Shown here: one piece after another, positions 1 through 7,120 of the stretch
Layout: every line of letters begins with the position of its first letter
Position numbering within the stretch: position 1 is the stretch's first letter
NCBI GenBank assembly: GCA_028287235.1
Contig: JAQBQB010000018.1
Span: 1 to 64,000 of the forward strand
Direction of reading: 5' to 3'
From: Gemmatimonadota bacterium
GTDB lineage: Bacteria; Gemmatimonadota; Gemmatimonadetes; Gemmatimonadales; Gemmatimonadaceae
DNA length: 64,000 nucleotides
Made by a program: the position numbers and the translations under genes
Notes under the pieces: generated by a model
Database searches by the model: none
Seen by the model: only the letters and a program-made list of their open reading frames with translations
Told to the model about the DNA's origin: nothing

Positions 1-17
1 GACCCGCCGCTCATCCC

Positions 18-845
18 CTACGGCTCTCGATACGCGCGAACATAGTCCACCACCATCCGCTGCGGCACGGTCGTCGTGGAGTCCGGATCGCCCGGCCAGC
101 CGCCGCCCACCGCCACGTTGAGCAACATGAAAAACGGATGATCGAACACCCACTTCCGCCCGGGCGGCAGATCCGCCGGCGTCATGCGATGATATTGGCG
201 GCCGTCCACATACCACCGAATGTCGTTCGGCCGCCACGATACGGCGAAGACGTGAAAGTCGTCCGCGAACGCGCCGTCTGACAGGGTGTCGGCCCGGCCA
301 ATGCCGTCGGCGCCCGAATACCCCGGCCCGTGCAGCGTGCCGTGCACGATGGTCGGCTCACGGCCAATGTTCTCCATCACGTCGATCTCGCCGCCCGCTG
401 GCCATCCGATCGAATCGATGCTCGCGCCCAGCATCCAGAAGGCGGGCCACAGCCCCTGTCCGCGCGGTACGCGAATCCGCGCCTCGAACCGACCGTACGC
501 CTGCGCGAACAGGCCTTTCGTTTTGAGCCGCCCCGAGGTGTAGCGACAGCGGCCGTACCAGCACGCGTACGCGGCCGACGCCGGCGCGGCGCGCGCGGTG
601 ATCACGAGATGGCCGTGGCCATCCAGCGCAATGTTTTCGGCGCGCGTCGTGTAGAACTGCCGCTCTTGGTTCCCGAACCCGCTGCCGCCCGTGTCGGCGA
701 CCCACTTCGTGCGGTCGAACGACACACCCGCCGGTCCGCTGAACTCGTCGTGCCACACAGGACTCGGCCGAGGCGCGGGACCCGCACTCGCGGCGACCAG
801 GAGCAGAAGCAGAAGCAGGAGCCGTGCGACGCGAGTCGGTTGCAT
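18..845 (-). CDS. Secreted glycoside hydrolase family 16 beta-glucanase
   Basis: A 275-residue secreted endo-beta-glucanase of the GH16 (laminarinase/lichenase) fold, which hydrolyses beta-1,3 or mixed beta-1,3/1,4 glucans outside the cytoplasm by a retaining mechanism. Residues 1-21 form a signal peptide with a run of leucines. The catalytic signature GEIDVMEN lies at 152-159, with nucleophile Glu153, Asp155 and acid/base Glu158, and the aromatic motif WPAFWMLG precedes it at 133-140. The length fits a single GH16 domain with no carbohydrate-binding module. It is transcribed alone, divergently from a hybrid histidine kinase, and a CRP-type palindrome and a second perfect palindrome lie upstream, suggesting catabolite or inducer control. 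The exact substrate cannot be told from sequence. Confidence 0.93.
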   Translation of the reverse strand: MQPTRVARLLLLLLLLVAASAGPAPRPSPVWHDEFSGPAGVSFDRTKWVADTGGSGFGNQERQFYTTRAENIALDGHGHLVITARAAPASAAYACWYGRCRYTSGRLKTKGLFAQAYGRFEARIRVPRGQGLWPAFWMLGASIDSIGWPAGGEIDVMENIGREPTIVHGTLHGPGYSGADGIGRADTLSDGAFADDFHVFAVSWRPNDIRWYVDGRQYHRMTPADLPPGRKWVFDHPFFMLLNVAVGGGWPGDPDSTTTVPQRMVVDYVRAYREP

Positions 846-921
846 GTCGGCTGCTCACCACAATTGCAGCAGCGCCGTCGCCATTTCGTTCCGGCGTATG
901 CTGGTAAACAGTTGGCGGAAG

Positions 922-937
922 ATTAGAAGGTTCTAAT
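922..937. promoter_or_regulatory. 16-bp perfect palindrome, candidate operator
   Basis: ATTAGAA-GG-TTCTAAT is a perfect inverted repeat with 7-bp arms, in an AT-rich patch between the GH16 start and the CRP-type site. On the minus strand a weak -10-like hexamer (TATTAG, 938 to 933) overlaps it. A repressor bound here would therefore block GH16 transcription. The binding protein is unknown. Confidence 0.4.
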
Positions 938-956
938 ATTCCGCGTGGGCACCTCA

Positions 957-980
957 CGAGTGTGATTTCGCTCACACTCG
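957..980. promoter_or_regulatory. CRP/FNR-family binding-site-like palindrome
   Basis: The site is a perfect inverted repeat with 9-bp arms and a 6-bp centre. Its core, TGTGA-N6-TCACA at 961-976, is identical to the CRP consensus core. It is centred at 968.5, about 42 bp upstream of the start point expected from the weak -10-like element at 938-933, which is the geometry of class II activation of the GH16 gene. It lies 109 bp from the kinase start on the other side and could serve both. No CRP homologue is encoded in this window. Confidence 0.5.
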
Positions 981-1088
981 CCAGTAGCGTGATACCGCGC
1001 GTTCAAATATCGTTCAACTACGCTCCCGACGCACCATCGCGCGGATCGCACCTCGCCGTTCCCGCCACGAGCCGCGACACATCACGCC

Positions 1089-3728
1089 TTGCCGCTCCCG
1101 GAGCAACCGCACATCCGGATCTTGCTACGACGACGCGTCGCGCAGCCGCTGACTCGACGACTGCCCCTGCTCATCGCCTTCCTGCTCTGCCTCGTAGCGG
1201 GCGGAATCTCGTGGGCCGCGTACATCCAAGTGCGGCGCGCGGTGCTCGAAACCACCGACGCGCATTTGCACAGCGCGTCCGGCGAGATCGCCGACGCGCT
1301 GCAGGCCTCGTTGCGGCGCCTGCCGCACGATCTCGAGCCGCTGGCGCGGGATCCCGCGGTCGCGGCCGTGATGCGGGGGCTTCCGGGGACCGACACCGGC
1401 GCCGCCGCACGAGCGATGGCCGCTTTTCGCGCGCGATCGCCGCAGTACGCGGCGGTGAGCGTCTGGAGCCGAACGGGTGACTTGCGTCTGGTGAGTGGAT
1501 CCCGCCTGTTCGCGGAGGCGATGCGATCCAGCCTCGATCGAGCGGCCGGCACGAGTTTCCAAACGGTCGGACCGTTCGTCGTGGTCCACGATTCCGTGGC
1601 GTTCGGCATCGTCTTCCCGAGCGTCGCACTCTCCGGCGACACCGTCGGTTTCGTCGTCGGCAGCAGGCGGTTCGACGATTCGGGCGGCGCGGCGCTCATG
1701 GGGAAGCTGCTCGGCGAGAATGCGCGACTCGTGCTCGGCAACGTTGGCGGCGACGTGTGGACGAACCTCCTCGCGCCGGTGCCGGCTCCGCCGGCCGTTG
1801 CGCGCGAGCATCCGGGAGCAGCGTACACCGGTGCCGACGGACAACCGCACATCGGCGCCGTCACGCCTCTCGGCGGCACGTCGTGGATCGTCTGGGTCGA
1901 CGCACCGCTCGAAGCCTCGATGGTGACGGCGCGGCGCTTTCTGTTGGACATCGTCGCGATCGGTCTGGTCTTCGTTCTCATCGGCGGAATCGCCGCGTGG
2001 ATCATCGTCCGTCGCGTGCTTCGTCCGCTTCAGGACGTGGAGCGCGCCGCGGAGGAGCTCGCGCTGGGCGAGTTGACGCGCCCGGTCGCGATCCGTACGA
2101 ACGACGAGATCGGCAGTCTTGCGAGCTCGTTCAACACGATGGCGGAGCGCGTCCGAAGCGCCGGCGAGGAGCTGCTGCGTCGCGCACACACCCTCGAGCA
2201 GCGCAACCAGGAGTTGCGCGAGAGTGAGCTGCGGTACCGGCAGCTCGTCGACCAATCGCCCGACGCGATCGTCGTCCATCGCGGTGGGCGGATCGTCTTC
2301 GCGAACGCCGTCACGGCGTCGCTGCTCGGTGCCGCGAATTCGGCGGACCTGGTCGGACGCTCGCTGCTCGACCTGGTGCACAGCGCCGATCGCGAAGAAG
2401 TAAAACGCCGGATCGCCACGATTCTGAAGTCGCGCAAGAGGTCGCCGCTGACCGAAATTCGCCTCCTGACGCTCGACCGGCGCGAGGTGATCGTAGAGGT
2501 CTCCGGTACGGCGGTCGTCTTCGACGGCGAGCCGGCGGTTCAGACCTTCGCGCGCGACGTCACGCAGCGGAAGCTGCTCGAAGACCAGTTCCGTCAGTCA
2601 CAAAAGATGGAAGCGGTGGGGCGCTTGGCCGGCGGGATCGCGCACGACTTCAACAATCTGTTGACGGTCATCACCATGTACACCGAGGTGACGCTCGCCG
2701 GAATGGGACAGCACGATCCGAAGCGTGCGGACATGGAGGGCATCCGGCATGCCGCCACGAGCGCCGGTCATCTCACGCGGCAGATGCTCGCGTTCAGCCG
2801 GAAGCAGGTGCTCGCGCCGCGGAAGCTCGACGTGAACGAGGCGATCGTGGGGGTGACGCGCATGCTCGACAGAGTCCTCGGCGAGGACGTCGAGATCGTC
2901 ACCCAGCTGCGTCCCGAGATCGGGCCGATCTGGGCGGACGGCGGCCAGCTCGAGCAGGTCCTGGTGAACCTCGCCGTGAACGCGCGCGACGCGATGCCCG
3001 ACGGGGGCACGGTCAGAATCGAGACGTCGGAGGTGACGCTCGCCCGCGGATCGGCGAGTCCTCGCGCGGTGGTTCCCGCCGGGAGTTACGTGCTGCTCGT
3101 CGTCGCGGACACGGGAGCCGGGATGACCGACGAGACCAAAGCCAGCATCTTCGAGCCGTTCTTCACCACGAAACAACCCGGCCACGGCACCGGTCTCGGG
3201 CTCTCGACGGTGTATGGAATCGTCAAGCAATCGGGCGGGTACATCTGGGTCTCGAGCGAGTTGGGCCGCGGAACGAGGTTCGAACTGTATTTTCCTCGCT
3301 ACGGTGGGAGTGAGGCCGCGGTCGGGGAGCCGGCGAGTGAGTCCGCGCTCGCGTCGGTCTGTGATGCCAGTATTCTGCTGGTCGAAGACGACGCGATGGT
3401 GCGCTTGGCTCTCCAACGCATTCTGCAGAGCGTCGGCTACTCGGTCATGGAGGCGGCGTCGGCCCCGGAGGCCATCGCGCTGTTCGCCGCCAACGACGGG
3501 AAGTTCGACCTCGTCATCACGGACATGATGATGCCAGTCATGACGGGGGCCGAGCTCGTTCGCGATCTGCGTACGCGGCATCCCGCGTTGCGCACGATCA
3601 TCATGTCCGGGTACTCGGAAGAAGTCACGAGTCGAGAATGGCGGCTGCCCCCGAACTCGGTGTTTCTCGAGAAGCCGATCGCCTCGGGCAACCTGCTTCG
3701 TTGCGTCGGCGACGTGCTGGGCGATTAG
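1089..3728 (+). CDS. Membrane hybrid histidine kinase (HAMP-PAS-HisKA-HATPase-REC)
   Basis: An 879-residue sensor kinase anchored by two membrane helices (about 25-45 and 282-306) that bracket a periplasmic sensing region of about 235 residues. Next come HAMP (about 306-360), a PAS domain (about 380-500), a HisKA dimerisation domain with phospho-acceptor His519 in GGIAHDFNN, an HATPase_c domain with DTGAGM and GTGLGLS boxes, and a C-terminal receiver. The receiver is canonical: acceptor Asp812 in VITDMMMP and the conserved Lys in LEKPI. It starts at a TTG; no better start is visible upstream. The next gene, 37 bp downstream, is a second kinase of the same HisKA subtype, so both may feed one phosphorelay. 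The periplasmic ligand is unknown. Confidence 0.9.
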   Translation: MPLPEQPHIRILLRRRVAQPLTRRLPLLIAFLLCLVAGGISWAAYIQVRRAVLETTDAHLHSASGEIADALQASLRRLPHDLEPLARDPAVAAVMRGLPGTDTGAAARAMAAFRARSPQYAAVSVWSRTGDLRLVSGSRLFAEAMRSSLDRAAGTSFQTVGPFVVVHDSVAFGIVFPSVALSGDTVGFVVGSRRFDDSGGAALMGKLLGENARLVLGNVGGDVWTNLLAPVPAPPAVAREHPGAAYTGADGQPHIGAVTPLGGTSWIVWVDAPLEASMVTARRFLLDIVAIGLVFVLIGGIAAWIIVRRVLRPLQDVERAAEELALGELTRPVAIRTNDEIGSLASSFNTMAERVRSAGEELLRRAHTLEQRNQELRESELRYRQLVDQSPDAIVVHRGGRIVFANAVTASLLGAANSADLVGRSLLDLVHSADREEVKRRIATILKSRKRSPLTEIRLLTLDRREVIVEVSGTAVVFDGEPAVQTFARDVTQRKLLEDQFRQSQKMEAVGRLAGGIAHDFNNLLTVITMYTEVTLAGMGQHDPKRADMEGIRHAATSAGHLTRQMLAFSRKQVLAPRKLDVNEAIVGVTRMLDRVLGEDVEIVTQLRPEIGPIWADGGQLEQVLVNLAVNARDAMPDGGTVRIETSEVTLARGSASPRAVVPAGSYVLLVVADTGAGMTDETKASIFEPFFTTKQPGHGTGLGLSTVYGIVKQSGGYIWVSSELGRGTRFELYFPRYGGSEAAVGEPASESALASVCDASILLVEDDAMVRLALQRILQSVGYSVMEAASAPEAIALFAANDGKFDLVITDMMMPVMTGAELVRDLRTRHPALRTIIMSGYSEEVTSREWRLPPNSVFLEKPIASGNLLRCVGDVLGD

Positions 3729-3765
3729 TGAATTTGAATATCAAAACTCAGATTGGCATCTCGTT

Positions 3766-5358
3766 GTGATCCCGGCTCCCGGCGGCTCAGGCGACCGGGC
3801 TCGCATCCTGATCGTTGACGACGAGCGCGCCAACGCGCAGCTGTTGGAGGCCATGCTCGCCCCCGATGGCTTCCTCCTCGACAGCGCCTCGAGCGGGGAA
3901 GCAGCGCTGGCTATGCTCGCGGCGGTGCGGCCCGATCTCGTGTTGGTCGGCGGGATGACGTCCGGGATGGACGGGTACGAGCTGGTGGCCCGAATCAAGG
4001 GCAATCGCGCCACGAGAAACATTCCGGTCATCATCGTGACGGAACGCGACGATCATGCCGAGCTGTGCGTGCGCGTGCGGAATCTGCTGCGCCGCACGGC
4101 GCACGGAGACTTTCATGACACGTACAGCGGGAGGCTCGTAGGAGACTTGGATCCGGCCACCGCCGATCTGATCGCGAGCGAGCGGCTGTATCGGTCGGCC
4201 TTCGAGGCAGCGCCGGTCGGCATCGGGCACATTGGACTCGACGGGTCATGGTTGCGCGTCAACGAGCGACTGTGCGAGCTGTTGGGTTATTCCCGCGACG
4301 AGCTGCTGGGCATGAACGCCCGCGAATTCGTCGAGCCCGAGGACGTGGCGCGCCAGCGCGCGCCGTTCGGGCGCATGACCGGTGGCGCGCCGGACCGGCA
4401 CGTCGTGGACGAGCAACGCTTTCGGCGGCGCGACGGAACGTTCGTGTGGGCGCGCGTTAACGTCTCCCCACATCACGACGCCCGTGGAGATGCACAGCAC
4501 TACATCGCGGTGATCGACGACATCACCGAGCGGCGCACGCTCGAAGCCCAGGAGCGGCAGTCGAACACGATGGACGCGATCGCGCAGCTCGCGTCAGGAG
4601 TCGCGCACGATTTCAACAATCTGTTGACGGTGATTCTCGGATTCGCCGAGCTCGTTGTGGCCGACGCCGACGTCGCGCGCGGGCACGGCGACGATCTCGG
4701 CGAGATCATCAAGGCTGCCCAGCGCGCGGCGGGGCTCACCAAGCAACTCCTCGCCTTCAGCCGGCAGCAGATGTTGCACGCCACTCCACTCGACCTGAAC
4801 GAGGTGATCACCGAGATGGCGCCCACGCTCGGGCGGTTGATCGGTGAGCACCTGGAGGTATCGCTGGCGCTCGCGCCGAGTCTCCCGCTTGCGCTGGTGG
4901 ACCGGCGGCAACTCGAACAGATCGTGACGAACCTCGTGGTCAACGCTCGCGACGCCATGGCCGGCCGCGGCAAGGTGACGATCGAAACGGGTTGCGTCGA
5001 GCTCGAAAATTCCGCGTTCCACGAGGAGCCGGTCATTGACGGCCACTACGTGATGCTCGCCATCACCGACGCGGGCACCGGCATGACCAAGGAGACGCAG
5101 CGGCGCCTGTTCGAGCCGTTCTATACCACCAAGGAAATCGGACAGGGCACGGGCCTCGGCCTGTCGACGACCTACGGCATCGTGAGGCAGAGCAACGGCT
5201 ACGTCTGGGTGTACAGCGAGCCAGGTCGGGGAACGACGTTCAAGGTGTACTTGCCGCTGGCGGCAGGCGACGTCTCGATGCCGGCGCTCGGCGCCGCGGT
5301 CATCGCACCGGTCCCCCAACTCGTGATTGACGAGAGGCAAGCCTTGACAGCCAATTAA
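3766..5358 (+). CDS. Cytoplasmic histidine kinase with degenerate N-terminal receiver (pseudo-REC-PAS-HisKA-HATPase)
   Basis: A 530-residue soluble kinase from a GTG start. Residues 13-110 resemble a receiver: the acidic pair Asp18-Asp19 is kept, but the phospho-acceptor position in the DLVL..GMDG motif is Gly62, and the alpha4-beta5 segment with the conserved Lys appears deleted (VTERDD runs straight into the last helix). The domain probably cannot be phosphorylated in the normal way. A PAS domain follows at about 140-265, then HisKA with its His in GVAHDFNN and HATPase_c with DAGTGM and GTGLGLS. The catalytic half closely resembles that of the preceding gene, as in a duplicated pair. Its last codons contain the -35 element of the downstream marR-type promoter. 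Confidence 0.88.
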   Translation: MIPAPGGSGDRARILIVDDERANAQLLEAMLAPDGFLLDSASSGEAALAMLAAVRPDLVLVGGMTSGMDGYELVARIKGNRATRNIPVIIVTERDDHAELCVRVRNLLRRTAHGDFHDTYSGRLVGDLDPATADLIASERLYRSAFEAAPVGIGHIGLDGSWLRVNERLCELLGYSRDELLGMNAREFVEPEDVARQRAPFGRMTGGAPDRHVVDEQRFRRRDGTFVWARVNVSPHHDARGDAQHYIAVIDDITERRTLEAQERQSNTMDAIAQLASGVAHDFNNLLTVILGFAELVVADADVARGHGDDLGEIIKAAQRAAGLTKQLLAFSRQQMLHATPLDLNEVITEMAPTLGRLIGEHLEVSLALAPSLPLALVDRRQLEQIVTNLVVNARDAMAGRGKVTIETGCVELENSAFHEEPVIDGHYVMLAITDAGTGMTKETQRRLFEPFYTTKEIGQGTGLGLSTTYGIVRQSNGYVWVYSEPGRGTTFKVYLPLAAGDVSMPALGAAVIAPVPQLVIDERQALTAN

Positions 5359-5376
5359 TAGCATGTATGATTCATA
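5344..5376 (+). promoter_or_regulatory. Consensus sigma-70 promoter overlapping a MarR-type operator
   Basis: TTGACA at 5344-5349 and TATGAT at 5366-5371 are separated by 16 bp. The -10 lies inside the perfect inverted repeat TATGA-T-TCATA (5366-5376). The -35 is within the end of the upstream kinase gene. Transcription should start near 5378, so the ATG at 5379 would give a leaderless mRNA. The overlap of operator and -10 fits autorepression by the MarR protein. Confidence 0.6.
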
Positions 5377-5378
5377 TC

Positions 5379-5834
5379 ATGAACGATCGAGCAACGCCTT
5401 CGGCCAGAACGGAAAGCGAGATCAGCGGGGAAGCCGGAATGCTCGGCTTACTCGAGGTCGCTCGCGTCGTTCAGGAGCAGGTCGAGGCCGCTCTGGACTC
5501 GGTCGGGCTGTCGGGGCCGAAATACATGACGCTCGAGCAGCTCGTTCGGGCCGGTGAGCCGATGTCGCTCAGCTCGTTGGCGGATTGCCGAAAGTGCGTA
5601 CGGTCGAACATCACGCAGTTGGTCGACCGGCTCGAGGCCGATGGGCTGGTGGAGCGGGTGAGCGATCCAGTGGATCGTCGAGCCGTCCGCGCTGCCGTCA
5701 CGCCGCTGGGAGAGGAGCGTTTCGCCGCCGGTACGGACGCGATTCGCGCGGTTCAAGCCGAGCTGGCGTCGCGCGTATCGGCTGAGGACCGTGAGAATTT
5801 TCTTCGCGTGCTGTCGTCGTTTCAAAACCGCTGA
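5379..5834 (+). CDS. MarR-family winged-helix transcriptional regulator
   Basis: A 151-residue DNA-binding regulator. The winged helix is seen from about residue 50: the recognition region SLSSLADCRKCVRSNITQLVDRLEADGLVER is followed by the wing DPVDRRAVRAAVTPLGEE with the family's D-x-R-D/R pattern. Start choice: an in-frame ATG at 5367 falls inside the -10 hexamer and cannot be used from that promoter; ATG 5379 would be leaderless; ATG 5439, preceded by GGGGAAG, is a possible start for a 131-residue form. An identical 11-bp sequence, GTATGATTCAT, occurs before the gene (5365) and just after it (5847), so it probably represses itself and the downstream unit. Three Cys-containing positions near the recognition helix (CRKC) could sense oxidants; that is speculation. 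Confidence 0.88.
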   Translation: MNDRATPSARTESEISGEAGMLGLLEVARVVQEQVEAALDSVGLSGPKYMTLEQLVRAGEPMSLSSLADCRKCVRSNITQLVDRLEADGLVERVSDPVDRRAVRAAVTPLGEERFAAGTDAIRAVQAELASRVSAEDRENFLRVLSSFQNR

Positions 5835-5840
5835 GTTTTT

Positions 5841-5868
5841 TTGTCCGTATGATTCATGCATGTACTAT
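5841..5868 (+). promoter_or_regulatory. Second MarR-type operator in a putative promoter spacer
   Basis: GTATGATTCAT at 5847-5857 repeats exactly the operator core in front of the MarR gene. It sits between TTGTCC (5841-5846) and TACTAT (5863-5868), a weak -35/-10 pair with 16-bp spacing. It could control the small membrane protein gene at 6051, leaving a leader of about 175 nt in which I see no other gene. Confidence 0.4.
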
Positions 5869-6050
5869 CGATGGCATCTACCATCCACGCAATGAAATGG
5901 TCCGATCCGGTTTCTCAGGCTAGAGGCCGCCGAAACTCGAACGAAACGGCTCGCGCTGTCGATTCGGCGAGTGCTCGTTCGACGAAAGAGTGTGACCGAG
6001 TTCACCGCGCAGTACCCGAAGACCGGCGCAGGCCGGAGGAGATCCACCAA

Positions 6051-6188
6051 ATGTCTCGCATCGTATCCACCGCAGCAGTCGCAGTCGACGTTCGCATCAA
6101 CGCGCTTCGCGCCGGACTTGGCTTGGCCATTCTGACCTCGCTGCTCGCGTTCGCCATTCGCGCCGGCTCGCAAGCATTCGGCTTCTAG
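6051..6188 (+). CDS. Small single-pass membrane protein (45 aa), function unknown
   Basis: This 45-codon frame starts at an ATG preceded by a strong Shine-Dalgarno run, GGAGGAGA, about 10 bp upstream. The frame is open further up, but that segment is arginine-rich with no start signal, so the short form is preferred. Residues about 22-38 (AGLGLAILTSLLAFAIRAG) form one hydrophobic helix after a short amphipathic N-terminus. I do not recognise a family. Its position behind the MarR gene and the repeated operator suggests MarR control. Confidence 0.55.
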   Translation: MSRIVSTAAVAVDVRINALRAGLGLAILTSLLAFAIRAGSQAFGF

Positions 6189-6221
6189 TTCGGCTAGTTC
6201 GGCTAGTTAGGCTGGTTCGCT
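6186..6221 (+). repeat. Degenerate 9-bp tandem repeat (about 4 units)
   Basis: The unit TAGTTCGGC occurs twice exactly (6186-6203), followed by TAGTTAGGC and TGGTTCGCT. The first unit contains the stop codon of the small membrane protein gene. This is probably replication slippage; no function is evident. Confidence 0.6.
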
Positions 6222-6276
6222 GGAGAAGTTCGGAAGCGCCGGCATGACGCTTCCGTCCCGCACCTGGTAATCGCAC

Positions 6277-7104
6277 ATGTTCCGCGCACTACGATTTTCA
6301 ACGCGCATCGCGACGCTCGTCGCCGCGGCGCTGTTCATAGAAGTGCCGCTGTACGCGCAGCCGGTGACGCCTGCGCCCGTGGTGGCAGCGCCGGTAGCCG
6401 CGTCGGTGGTGGCTGCGTCGGCGACGACGATGGCGCCGGTTCCCTACGCCGTCGGCGAGGAGCTCGTGTTCCGCGCGACCTTCGGCGTGCTCCCGGCAGG
6501 CTCGGCGCGGATGCGTGTGGAGGGCATCGAGACGGTCCGGGGACGCGCCGCCTACCACGTGGTGTTCGCGGTCGACGGCGGCATTCCGTTCTTTCGCGTG
6601 CATGATCGGTACGAGAGCTGGATCGACGTGCAGACGCTGTCGTCGCTTCGGCACAAGCAGGTGATCTCCGAAGGACGCTACCACCGGAACACGACGTACG
6701 AGATTTTCCCCGAGCGCTCCGAGTATCAGAAGAACGACGAAGCGCCGCAGCCGAGTGTGTCCGATCCGCTCGACGACGGCTCGTTCATCTATGCGGTGCG
6801 CGCCGCGGGCATTCGTGCCGGCGAGACGCGCCGCGACGACCGCTACTTCCAGCCGGATCGGAATCCGGTGGTGCTCACGGGTCTGCGCGAGGACACCGTG
6901 ACCGTGGGCGCCGGCACGTTCGCCACGACCGTCGTGCGCCCCTCGATCAAGACGAGCGGGATCTTTTCGGAGAACGGTGACGCGCAAGTCTGGTTCTCCA
7001 ACGACGGCCAGCGCATTCCCGTGCTCGTGAAGACGCGGTTCGCGAAGTTCTCGTTGACGCTCAACTTGCAATCGGTGACGAGCGGCTCCGTGGCGCTGCG
7101 CTAG
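6277..7104 (+). CDS. Exported DUF3108-family protein
   Basis: A 275-residue protein with a signal peptide (about 1-27, ending in LYAQP) and then an Ala/Val-rich linker to about residue 50. The rest matches the DUF3108 beta-rich fold: it opens with PYAVGEELVFRATFGVLPAGSA, has the R-YESWIDV segment, and ends with QVWFSNDGQRIPVLVKTR. Family members are periplasmic or outer-membrane-associated proteins of unknown role, probably binding lipid-like molecules. The gene stands alone and converges on the transhydrogenase gene with 16 bp between stops. Confidence 0.85.
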   Translation: MFRALRFSTRIATLVAAALFIEVPLYAQPVTPAPVVAAPVAASVVAASATTMAPVPYAVGEELVFRATFGVLPAGSARMRVEGIETVRGRAAYHVVFAVDGGIPFFRVHDRYESWIDVQTLSSLRHKQVISEGRYHRNTTYEIFPERSEYQKNDEAPQPSVSDPLDDGSFIYAVRAAGIRAGETRRDDRYFQPDRNPVVLTGLREDTVTVGAGTFATTVVRPSIKTSGIFSENGDAQVWFSNDGQRIPVLVKTRFAKFSLTLNLQSVTSGSVALR

Positions 7105-7120
7105 GCTCGAGTGCTCGGCT

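Noticed and set aside
5824-5843. T-run after the MarR gene as an intrinsic terminator
   Set aside because: Only a weak A-T stem precedes the run of seven T; there is no GC-rich hairpin.
5856-6050. Upstream extension of the small membrane protein frame
   Set aside because: The segment is Arg/Ser-rich without a membrane or domain signal, whereas a strong ribosome site precedes the ATG at 6051.
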